Source: Roseibium aggregatum
GTDB lineage: Bacteria > Pseudomonadota > Alphaproteobacteria > Rhizobiales > Stappiaceae
DNA length: 64,000 nt
Reading direction: 5' to 3'
Assembly: GCF_017309185.1 (NCBI RefSeq)
Contig: NZ_JAEKJZ010000009.1
Span: forward strand, 124,001-188,000
The notes under the pieces were generated by a model that ran no database searches, had not been told where the DNA came from, and worked only from the letters and a program-made list of their open reading frames with translations. Below, one piece after another: positions 17,641-25,030 of this stretch. Numbering within the stretch: position 1 is the stretch's first letter; each line of letters opens with the position of its first letter. A program made the translations under genes and the position numbers.

Positions 17641-17801
17641 CCCGCGCGCTGACGGCGACCCTCGCGGTGGTTGGACTTGCGGTCATAATCGGCCTCGATG
17701 CCGCCGCCACACCGCCAAACCCTTACAAGGCGCCTCCGCTTCTGGCCCTCGGCTCCGGCAAGGCACCCGCTGGCGGGTTCTGCGGCGCGCTGCCGGAGTA
17801 G
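17637..17801 (+). CDS. Small exported or membrane-anchored protein of the sulfur cassette
   Basis: A 54-residue ORF whose ATG overlaps the stop of the YeeE gene (ATGA), implying translational coupling. It starts with a hydrophobic segment (ALTATLAVVGLAVIIGLDAA) and ends in a Pro/Gly-rich tail with one Cys (PAGGFCGALPE). It is not a recognised family. The coupling and the single Cys suggest a part in sulfur transfer near the transporter, but this is inference. Confidence 0.6.
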   Translation: MTRALTATLAVVGLAVIIGLDAAATPPNPYKAPPLLALGSGKAPAGGFCGALPE

Positions 17802-17908
17802 CGCCGGAAAGGCCGCGGTTTCCCGCTCCTCGGCAAAACGTCTGACTTGCCTGTGTGCACCGCAAGATGCTTAATCGCGTCCTGAAAGACGAGAACCGGG
17901 AGGCACCG

Positions 17909-18961
17909 TTGAGCAAGACCAATCGCGGCAATTTTTTCGAGGACTTCAAGGTCGGGCAAGTGATCCGCCATGCGACGCCACGCACAGTGACCGCCGGCGA
18001 CCAGGCGCTTTACACCGCTCTCTACGGCTCCCGTTTCGCGGTCCAGTCCTCCGACGACTTTGCCAGGGAACTCGGCTATGCCCAGGCGCCTGTCGACGAT
18101 CTGCTGACCTTCCACATTGTCTTCGGCAAGACCGTGCCGGATATTTCGCTCAACGCCGTCGCCAACCTGGGCTACGCCGGCGGACGCTTCCTCGCGCCCG
18201 TCTATCCCGGCGATACGCTGTCCACCGTCTCGGAAGTGATCGGCAAGAAGGAGAATTCCAACGGCAAGACCGGCGTGGTTTACGTCCGTTCAACCGGCTA
18301 CACCGCGAACGGAACCGAAGTTCTGGATTATGTGCGCTGGGTGATGGTCAAGAAGAAGGTTGTCTCCAACCCTGCCCCGGAACCGGTGGTGCCCGAGTTG
18401 CCCGCGGCCCTCGACCCGCAGTCCCTCGGCACGGCCGTGCCGCTCCTGGACACCTCCAACTGGGACAACGATCTGGCCGGTTCGGGTTTCCGCTTCGACG
18501 ACTACGAGATCGGCGAGAAGATCGACCATGTGGACGGCATGACGGTGGAAGAAGCCGAGCACCAGTTGGCGACCCGGCTTTACCAGAACACGGCCAAGGT
18601 GCATTTCAACCAGCATACGGAAGCCAACAGCCGGTTCGGTCACCGGCTGGTCTATGGCGGCCATGTGATCTCCATAGCCCGCGCACTGTCCTTCAACGGG
18701 CTTGCCAACGCCTTCCATATCGCCGGCATCAACGGCGGCCGCCATGTCGGCCCCCTGGGCGCGGGCGACACGGTCTATGCATGGTCGGAGGTTCTCGACA
18801 AGGCGGAAATCGAAGGCCGGTCCGATGTCGGCGCGCTCCGCCTGCGCCTGGTTGCCACAAAGAACCGCTCTTGCGAGGATTTTCCCGGCCAGGACCACGA
18901 AGGCAACTATCTGCCCGAGGTCATTCTCGACTTCGATTATTGGGCGTTGATGCCGAAATAA
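17909..18961 (+). CDS. mch: Mesaconyl-CoA hydratase (MaoC-like, tandem hot-dog)
   Basis: Hydrates mesaconyl-C1-CoA to beta-methylmalyl-CoA in the ethylmalonyl-CoA pathway, used for growth on acetate or C1 units without the glyoxylate shunt. The 350-residue protein has the family opening FFEDFKVGQVIRHATPRTVT and a second hot-dog half with FNQHTEANSRFGHRLVYGGH, fitting the double-hot-dog hydratases of Rhodobacter and Methylobacterium. I chose the TTG at 17909 because GGAGG sits 5 nt upstream and the reading begins just before the conserved N-terminus. Other pathway genes are not in the window. Confidence 0.85.
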   Translation: MSKTNRGNFFEDFKVGQVIRHATPRTVTAGDQALYTALYGSRFAVQSSDDFARELGYAQAPVDDLLTFHIVFGKTVPDISLNAVANLGYAGGRFLAPVYPGDTLSTVSEVIGKKENSNGKTGVVYVRSTGYTANGTEVLDYVRWVMVKKKVVSNPAPEPVVPELPAALDPQSLGTAVPLLDTSNWDNDLAGSGFRFDDYEIGEKIDHVDGMTVEEAEHQLATRLYQNTAKVHFNQHTEANSRFGHRLVYGGHVISIARALSFNGLANAFHIAGINGGRHVGPLGAGDTVYAWSEVLDKAEIEGRSDVGALRLRLVATKNRSCEDFPGQDHEGNYLPEVILDFDYWALMPK

Positions 18962-19026
18962 GGCCGATAGCGCATATCCGGGAACCCTCCTGTTCCTGAA
19001 TGAGCATCGCCCAGGCGCTCCACATA

Positions 19027-19045
19027 CCTCTCCCGATGGGAGAGG
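19027..19045. terminator. Hairpin between mch and the HD-domain gene
   Basis: Perfect 8-bp stem CCTCTCCC-GAT-GGGAGAGG followed by a T-rich stretch, 65 bp past the mch stop. It may act as a weak terminator or be part of a mosaic intergenic repeat. Confidence 0.45.
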
Positions 19046-19131
19046 GCGTTCTTTCTGTTTGGGCGGGCGCTTCGTGGTCTGGACACGCCCCCCAAAAGTG
19101 CCTCAAAATTCAGAGTGAACCGGAGAGCCCC

Positions 19132-19734
19132 ATGAAAACAGTGTCCTTTACCCAGATGAAAGACGGCACCAAGGAGGATTACGATCTTCTGGCGGAAGCC
19201 GAGAAACCGTACATCGCCCTGACCGCTGACCGTGTTCTGGCGGAACTGCGCCGCCAGGGAGAAGACACCCTGTCCGGCTACAAGATCACGCGCAAGGACC
19301 ACGGCCTTCAGGCCGCCACCCGCGCCCGGCGGGAAGGCGCGGATATCGACTGGATCGTCGGAGCATTGCTGCACGATATCGGCGACGGCCTTGCCCCGCA
19401 AAACCATGACCGCTTTTCCGCAGAAGTTATCAGGCCCTACGTACGCGACGAAGTCGCCTGGGTGGTGGAGCACCACGGCATTTTCCAGATGCTCTATTAC
19501 GGACGCCACTACGGTTGGGACGAAAACGCCCGCGACCGCTTCAAGGACCACATGCACTTTCAGGCCTGCGCCGATTTCTGCGAACGCTGGGATCAAAGCT
19601 CTTTCGATCCGGACTACCCGGCCGATCCGCTGGAAAGCTTCGAGCCGCTCGTGCGCGAGGTCTTCGCGCGCAAGGCCTATGATCCGGCGGTTATCCAGGA
19701 AGGGGTGTCCAGGGGCCTGCCGCCGCTCGGTTAA
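19132..19734 (+). CDS. HD-domain protein (phosphohydrolase or PhnZ-like oxygenase family)
   Basis: Soluble protein of 200 residues with a metal-binding HD core: KDHGLQAATRARR (first His), ALLHDIGDGLAPQNHDR (HD pair) and EHHGIFQ. HD proteins of this size include nucleotidases and the mixed-valent di-iron oxygenases related to PhnZ and MIOX; the set of His residues and the HDIGD motif are compatible with either. GGAG lies ahead of the ATG at 19132. No phosphonate gene is adjacent to settle the question. Confidence 0.75.
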   Translation: MKTVSFTQMKDGTKEDYDLLAEAEKPYIALTADRVLAELRRQGEDTLSGYKITRKDHGLQAATRARREGADIDWIVGALLHDIGDGLAPQNHDRFSAEVIRPYVRDEVAWVVEHHGIFQMLYYGRHYGWDENARDRFKDHMHFQACADFCERWDQSSFDPDYPADPLESFEPLVREVFARKAYDPAVIQEGVSRGLPPLG

Positions 19735-19910
19735 CCGCCACAAACGACGCCATGGTCAACAGGAAGCTATCGGCCCGCACCTTTTCCGCAGGCCGCTGTG
19801 GCTCCGAGCCAAGACCGTTCAAACGATCCTGGACGGCGAAGCGACAAATACACTGACCCCGCCGGATCCTTGCGTGATGCAATCCGGCCGGGCAATCGAC
19901 CCGAAAGGCT

Positions 19911-21149
19911 TCAGGGTTTGGCCGCGGGAACGACATCCGTCTCGATCGGGCCGACGAGCGTCTCGTCCTCGGAAGCCTTGGTGCCGAACGGAACCCAGCG
20001 CTTGAAAAATCCGCCGACGGTGCTGCCGCCGGACTGATCCTGGGCAGCATAAGCGGTCTCGACAGCAGTGCCCGGACGCCTTTGCGGTGGCTGCCCCTGC
20101 GTGGACGCGGTTTCGACCGCGGGCTCCTGCGAAGTCCCGGCCGGTGCCGCACCGGAAGACGCGGTTTCGGTGGTCTCGGCCTTGGCGGCCAGGCCGTCGC
20201 CGCCGCCGAGAGCCTCGGCGATGCGGTTGGAGCGCTCTTCCCAGCGCTGCTGGCGTTCCTCGCGAGCATTGAAACGGGCGGCCAACTGCTGGAATTTCTC
20301 GTTATCCTTGCGCTGCTTGGAGGAAACCGCCGAAGCAATCCGCGGACTGACCTTGTAATCCGGACATTTCGCGCTCGCCCGGAACGGTACCCCGGCAACG
20401 AGCGTGGTCGCGTCGAAGACATATTTCTTCTCGCAGACGGAGACCTGCGGCGGCGTCTGGGTAACCTCGAAGTGATCGTAGCCCACCTTGAGCATTTTCC
20501 AGAAGTCGAGGTGAGGACTGTCGCGGTGGCGGGCCAGATTCTCCGGGGTCATCTTGAACGGAAAGGCCTGGACCTGAAACGAGCGCTGACCGCCCTTGAA
20601 GCTGTCGCGCGCCATCGCGTAGATGTCCTGCACCTGTTCGTCGGTCATGGCATAGCAGCCGCGCGAGGAACAGGCGCCGTGCACCATAAGGTGGGACCCG
20701 GTGCGCCCATGGGACCGGTCGTAGGAATTCGGATAGCCCAGATTGAACGCCAGGTGGTAGCTCGAGTTCGGGTTCATCAGGGACGGCGTGATCTCGTAAA
20801 AGCCTTCCGGGGCCTGCCGGTCGCCTTCCTTGAACTTCGGCCCGAGCTTGCCAGACCACTTGCAGATTTCGAACTCTTCCAGGAGCTTGTATTTGCCGCT
20901 GCGCGTTTGCTTCCAGACCTCCAGTTCCGACTCTTCCTTGAAGATCCGGATCATGATCGGAGAGGTCGAGCTCATGTTGAGATCGGTCATTTTGCGTTTG
21001 ATTGACGCACTGACCGGCCGCAGGTGTTTCGGTCCATAGCCGAATTCATCCGCCTGGCAGGCGGCAAGGAAGCTCGCGGCAAGAAGCGCGGCGCCGATTT
21101 TCGCGGCTTTCAGCCCGGTTGGCATTGGCAAGAAGCGCCGGAGGACCAT
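19911..21149 (-). CDS. L,D-transpeptidase (YkuD-type) lipoprotein
   Basis: Peptidoglycan cross-linking or anchoring enzyme of 412 residues, YafK-like. A lipoprotein signal with lipobox (LLAASFLAAC) leads into the YkuD catalytic domain with the active-site motif HGACSSRGCYAM, where the second Cys is the nucleophile. A Gln/Arg-rich probable coiled coil (about residues 290-330) and a low-complexity Ala/Glu/Thr tail follow the catalytic domain; these are unusual and may place the enzyme in the periplasm. The ATG at 21149 just before the signal was chosen over upstream in-frame starts. Confidence 0.87.
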   Translation of the reverse strand: MVLRRFLPMPTGLKAAKIGAALLAASFLAACQADEFGYGPKHLRPVSASIKRKMTDLNMSSTSPIMIRIFKEESELEVWKQTRSGKYKLLEEFEICKWSGKLGPKFKEGDRQAPEGFYEITPSLMNPNSSYHLAFNLGYPNSYDRSHGRTGSHLMVHGACSSRGCYAMTDEQVQDIYAMARDSFKGGQRSFQVQAFPFKMTPENLARHRDSPHLDFWKMLKVGYDHFEVTQTPPQVSVCEKKYVFDATTLVAGVPFRASAKCPDYKVSPRIASAVSSKQRKDNEKFQQLAARFNAREERQQRWEERSNRIAEALGGGDGLAAKAETTETASSGAAPAGTSQEPAVETASTQGQPPQRRPGTAVETAYAAQDQSGGSTVGGFFKRWVPFGTKASEDETLVGPIETDVVPAAKP

Positions 21150-21483
21150 GTTACTTTCCCAACTGAACGGAAACCGATGCAAACCCGAAACGGGGCGCTC
21201 CAAGAGCGGGGCACCTTGTGCGGACTGCTCGCCATCCTGCGTATCGCCCCCGCGCAAGGCTAGGGAATGATGGTTGACGATAGGTTACCGAAACCGTCTT
21301 GTCACCGCGAAGCACATTCTGGTGAAAGGCAAGACCGCAGCACGCCCCGGCACAGAAGCCATTTCGACCCGGACTGACATGACGGCCAATTCTGGCCACA
21401 CGATGGCGAAGATGCCGCCTCAATCGCCACATCTTACTGAAGACTGGGGGAAATCCCGGATCAGCGCCGCCTTTCGGCCCGGA
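21150..21483. other. Intergenic region between the L,D-transpeptidase gene and accA
   Basis: About 330 bases, upstream of the transpeptidase gene and downstream of accA. No convincing gene, RNA or terminator was seen; it should contain the transpeptidase promoter. Confidence 0.45.
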
Positions 21484-22440
21484 TCAGGAGAGATTTCTGC
21501 CGATCGCGACGAATTTTTCTCTGCGGTGCTTGCGCAACGCGTCGGGTGCCAGCCCCTCAAGATCCTTCAGAGCGGCCTCGATTGCCTTGCCCGCGTTGTC
21601 GATCACGATCTCGCGCGCCCGATGCGCACCGCCGACAGGCTCGTTGACGATGAGATCGATGACACCAAGCTGTTTCAGGTCCTGGGCGGTGATCTTGAGC
21701 GCCGTTGCCGCATCCTGCGCCTTGGCGCTGTCGCGCCACAGGATGGACGCCGCGCCCTCGGGCGAAATGACGGAATAGATCGCATGTTCCATCATCAGGA
21801 CCTTGTTGGCGGTCGCGACCGCGATCGCGCCGCCGGAGCCGCCTTCGCCGATCACCACGGCAACCGACGGAATACCAAGGCCGAGCCCGACATCGGTGGA
21901 GCGGGCAATCGCTTCCGACTGGCCGCGTTCTTCGGCGCCACGGCCGGGGTAGGCGCCGGACGTATCGACAAAGCTGATCAGCGGCAGGGCGAAGCGCTCC
22001 GCCATTTCCATGACCCGGACCGCCTTGCGGTAGCCTTCCGGACGCACCATGCCGAAATTGTGCTTAAGGCGCGTTTCCGTGTCGTGGCCCTTTTCCTGGG
22101 CCAGAACGGCGACCGATTGACCTCGGAACCGGCCGATGCCGGCGATCAGCGCATGGTCCTCGGCGAATTTCCGATCACCGGCAAGCGGCGTGAAGTCCTC
22201 GATGAGGCCCGCGACGTATTCGACGGCGTGCGGCCGGTCCGGGTGGCGCGCGACCAGCGTCTTCTGCCAGGGCGTCAGCTTGGCGTAGATTTCCTGCAGG
22301 GTCTGGGACGATTTTGTTTTCAGCCGCTCGATTTCGTCGTCGACATTTACAGCTTCTCCGTCCTCGGCCAACGCCCGGAGTTCCTGGATTTTTCCTTCGA
22401 TATCCGCGACGGATTTCTCAAATTCCAAATAGCTGTGCAT
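21484..22440 (-). CDS. accA: Acetyl-CoA carboxylase carboxyltransferase subunit alpha
   Basis: Alpha subunit of the carboxyltransferase that makes malonyl-CoA for fatty acid synthesis, working with AccD. The 318-residue length is typical. Recognisable stretches are MHSYLEFEKSVADIEGKI at the N-terminus, SFVDTSGAYPGRGAEERGQ and VIGEGGSGGAIAVATAN in the active-site crotonase fold, and SPEGAASILWRD. The ATG at 22440 matches the conserved N-terminus; the frame extends upstream without similarity. It stands alone. Confidence 0.97.
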   Translation of the reverse strand: MHSYLEFEKSVADIEGKIQELRALAEDGEAVNVDDEIERLKTKSSQTLQEIYAKLTPWQKTLVARHPDRPHAVEYVAGLIEDFTPLAGDRKFAEDHALIAGIGRFRGQSVAVLAQEKGHDTETRLKHNFGMVRPEGYRKAVRVMEMAERFALPLISFVDTSGAYPGRGAEERGQSEAIARSTDVGLGLGIPSVAVVIGEGGSGGAIAVATANKVLMMEHAIYSVISPEGAASILWRDSAKAQDAATALKITAQDLKQLGVIDLIVNEPVGGAHRAREIVIDNAGKAIEAALKDLEGLAPDALRKHRREKFVAIGRNLS

Positions 22441-22704
22441 GTACTCGCTCACCTGAAACAAGCCGGTTCCGCCAAAACCGCGGACGTTCCGAACCTGGGG
22501 CCTCCAGACACGACCCGTGTCCGGATGTAAGACTGTGCAGCGCTGTAACAAGAGTAGCTGACCGGCGCAAGTACAGCTATTCGGGGCTTTGGGGATTTGA
22601 AACGGACACCGGCGGCGCGACGGCCGCTGCCGGCGGACGGAAACGATCCCGAAGCAACGACCGGCCGAGAGTGTTCGATCGGAGGCAAATCGACGTCCGC
22701 CGAT

Positions 22705-23538
22705 CTAGCGGCGGGCGGCCTGGTCGCTGCCTTCGCCCTCGATGTTGAGTTTGGAGGCTTCCACGAGTAGCCGGCCGTTCTTGGTATCGACCGCGATACG
22801 GTAGGGGATCAGCACATTGTTGCGGCCCATGGGTGCAACCCAGACCTCCATGTTGGCCTTGGCCATGTATTTGACCGAAGCCTTGGAGGGCCGATGGCCG
22901 GCGACCGGAACCCATTGGGCCTTGCAGACAACCACGGGACCGTCGTAACCGCGGCCGGAAACCTCTTTGGTCCCCTGATAGCTCAACTTGATATCGAAAC
23001 GGGTCCAGCCGTCGAAGATCGGCAGCTTGCGGGAGCAGGCCTTCGGACCCAGGCTGTCCTTCGACCGCCGCACCGGCATGACGGCCGCGCTCAAGGGATC
23101 GATGGCGTTGCGCGTATGGCTCTTGGTGACCTTGATGCGCTCTGGGTTCGGCTTGAACTGCGGCGCCACCTCCATCGAGCGGATACTCCCCGACCCCTGG
23201 CTCAGGTTTACGAAGAAGTCCAGATTGGCCGCGTGGGAAGCCATTCGGTATTTCGATGGCACGACCTTCGAGCCGACCAGCCAGCCGGATGCCTCCGCGC
23301 CGCCCTTACCGGTGGAAAAAAGCGTGCCGATCCCGGCCGGTTCGACATTCACTTTCGCGGAATAGGCATTGCCTTGCATGACCAGGGAAAGAGTTCCCCG
23401 ACCGATCTTGAAGCCGGCGACGGAGATTGAATAAAGGCCGCCGATACTCGATTTCTTTGCCTCCGCCGGTGAAATCAGCAGGGCGCTCGCGAGCATCGGC
23501 AGGGCGATCAGCCGCCCGAAAGACGTCAAACCAAACAC
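22705..23538 (-). CDS. DUF3108 periplasmic protein
   Basis: Exported protein of 277 residues with a signal peptide (LPMLASALLISPAEA) and the DUF3108 beta-rich fold, recognised from GGLYSISVAGFKIGRGTL and the C-terminal PYRIAVDTKNGRLLVEA. I chose the GTG at 23538 because GGAGG lies 8 nt upstream and the signal peptide follows directly. The family is widespread in Proteobacteria and has no firm function. It is monocistronic and divergent from rpmB. Confidence 0.78.
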   Translation of the reverse strand: MFGLTSFGRLIALPMLASALLISPAEAKKSSIGGLYSISVAGFKIGRGTLSLVMQGNAYSAKVNVEPAGIGTLFSTGKGGAEASGWLVGSKVVPSKYRMASHAANLDFFVNLSQGSGSIRSMEVAPQFKPNPERIKVTKSHTRNAIDPLSAAVMPVRRSKDSLGPKACSRKLPIFDGWTRFDIKLSYQGTKEVSGRGYDGPVVVCKAQWVPVAGHRPSKASVKYMAKANMEVWVAPMGRNNVLIPYRIAVDTKNGRLLVEASKLNIEGEGSDQAARR

Positions 23539-23881
23539 TTCTAAAACCTCCGCACTGCCAGGCCGGCAGAGAAATGCGCCCCCGCGCCTCAAATTCCGTA
23601 TGGTAACAGTAGCACAAATCACCGCCGCTGAACGCCATCAATCATTCTAAATTATGGTAACTCAGTGGTTAACGGATGACGCTTGTTCCCATAAAAGCAT
23701 CGAATCGCGCCAATCCGTCCGAGGTGTCTTGACGTTCGCACGCTCTGCCAGTATAGCGGAGCAACTTTTTCCGAGAAATGCCGGAGACGTTGTCGCCGGA
23801 CCCCTGGTCCGCGCCGGTTCCGGTTTGATCTTGCTGGGTTCCAACAGTAACGGCCCAGCCGCGAAAACAAAAGGTGATAAA
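23539..23881. other. Divergent promoter region and rpmB leader
   Basis: About 340 bases between the DUF3108 gene and rpmB. It contains a good sigma-70 promoter for rpmB (23729-23757) and a leader of about 120 nt. I saw no coding potential and no defined riboswitch. Confidence 0.5.
23729..23757 (+). promoter_or_regulatory. Predicted sigma-70 promoter of rpmB
   Basis: TTGACG, 17-bp spacer, TATAGC, located 125 bp before the rpmB start. Spacing and both boxes are near consensus. Confidence 0.6.
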
Positions 23882-24178
23882 ATGGCACGCCGTTGCGAAC
23901 TCTCCGGTAAAGACGTGATGACGGGTAACAACGTCTCGCACGCTAACAACAAGTCCCGCCGTCGGTTCCTGCCGAACCTGTGCAACGTGTCCCTGATCAG
24001 CGACACGCTGGGCGAGACCTTCAAACTGAAAGTCAGCGCGCATGCGCTGCGCTCCGTCGAGCATCGCGGCGGTCTGGACGCCTACCTCATGAAGGCATCC
24101 GACGACCAGCTCTCCGACGCCGCCCGCAAGATCAAAATCAGCATCAAGCGCAAGCAGGCCGAAGCCGCTGCCGCTTAA
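23882..24178 (+). CDS. rpmB: 50S ribosomal protein L28
   Basis: Large-subunit ribosomal protein of 98 residues. The opening MARRCELSGKDVMTGNNVSH and the following NNKSRRRFLPNLCNVSL are characteristic of alphaproteobacterial L28, including its C-terminal basic extension (ARKIKISIKRKQAEAAAA). AAGGTG precedes the ATG. A transporter gene follows 16 bp downstream and probably shares the transcript. Confidence 0.97.
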   Translation: MARRCELSGKDVMTGNNVSHANNKSRRRFLPNLCNVSLISDTLGETFKLKVSAHALRSVEHRGGLDAYLMKASDDQLSDAARKIKISIKRKQAEAAAA

Positions 24179-24194
24179 GCCTCAGGGGCAGAAA

Positions 24195-24881
24195 ATGTCA
24201 GAGACCCGGAGTTTCTCCGTGGGCCATTACGCCATCGCGATCCTCGCGATGGCGCTTGTCGTTGTGGCCTCCAACTACCTCGTCCAGTTCCCTGTCGAGC
24301 ACGTGATCGGCGGCGTCAACCTCGCCGACACGCTGACATGGGGCGCTTTCACCTATCCGGTCGCCTTTCTGGTCACCGACCTCACCAATCGCCGCTTCGG
24401 ACCTCAAGCGGCGCGCAAGGTGGTCCTGTCCGGCTTTCTGCTGGCGATCGTTATTCCCCTGATCTTCTGGTCGCTCGACGGGACATTCACAACGCCGCGC
24501 ATTCTGATTGCCTCTGGCACGGCCTTTCTCGTGGCCCAGCTTCTGGATGTTACGATATTCAACCGGCTGCGCCAGCTGACCTGGTGGAAGGCACCGATCA
24601 CATCTTCTCTGGTCGGCTCGGCAATCGACACGGTCCTGTTCTTCGGCATCGCCTTTGCCGCGAGCTTCGCTTTCGTCGACGTGTTGTTCGCCATGGAAGA
24701 CGGGTCTCTCGCGTTCCCGGTGCCTTTCCTCGGCATTGGCGGCGACGTCCAGACCCCGCTGTGGATCTCCCTGGCCGCCGGGGACTTCCTGGTGAAAATG
24801 CTCGTCGCTGTGGCCCTGCTGGCGCCCTACCGGATCGTCCTCGGCCTCTTTCAGCCCGCGCCGAGCGGCTCGGCCGCGTAA
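24195..24881 (+). CDS. yhhQ: Queuosine precursor transporter, YhhQ/VUT family
   Basis: Inner-membrane protein of 228 residues with about six hydrophobic segments. The family motif is clear: VNLADTLTWGAFTYPVAFLVTDLTNRRFG followed in spirit by KAPITSSLVGSAIDTVLFF, as in the YhhQ group that takes up preQ0 or preQ1 for tRNA queuosine synthesis (only parts are quoted). It lies 16 bp after rpmB and is followed by a strong terminator, so the pair probably forms a translation-related unit. Confidence 0.85.
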   Translation: MSETRSFSVGHYAIAILAMALVVVASNYLVQFPVEHVIGGVNLADTLTWGAFTYPVAFLVTDLTNRRFGPQAARKVVLSGFLLAIVIPLIFWSLDGTFTTPRILIASGTAFLVAQLLDVTIFNRLRQLTWWKAPITSSLVGSAIDTVLFFGIAFAASFAFVDVLFAMEDGSLAFPVPFLGIGGDVQTPLWISLAAGDFLVKMLVAVALLAPYRIVLGLFQPAPSGSAA

Positions 24882-24912
24882 AACCGGGGCAGAAACGCCC
24901 GACACACCAGAC

Positions 24913-24937
24913 AAAGGCGCCGTCATGGCGCCTTTTT
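24913..24937 (+). terminator. Rho-independent terminator after yhhQ
   Basis: Perfect 9-bp stem AAAGGCGCC-GTCAT-GGCGCCTTT with extra Ts, 31 bp past yhhQ. The symmetric A/T ends let it also stop transcription from the convergent chemoreceptor gene. Confidence 0.9.
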
Positions 24938-25030
24938 CATGTTGGGTGCAAGAACACGAGCCCTGTGAATGGTGGCCGGTCGTAGAGCCAGTCGCGATTA
25001 ACTGGAAAGGTTTTGCAACGCGACTTGCTT

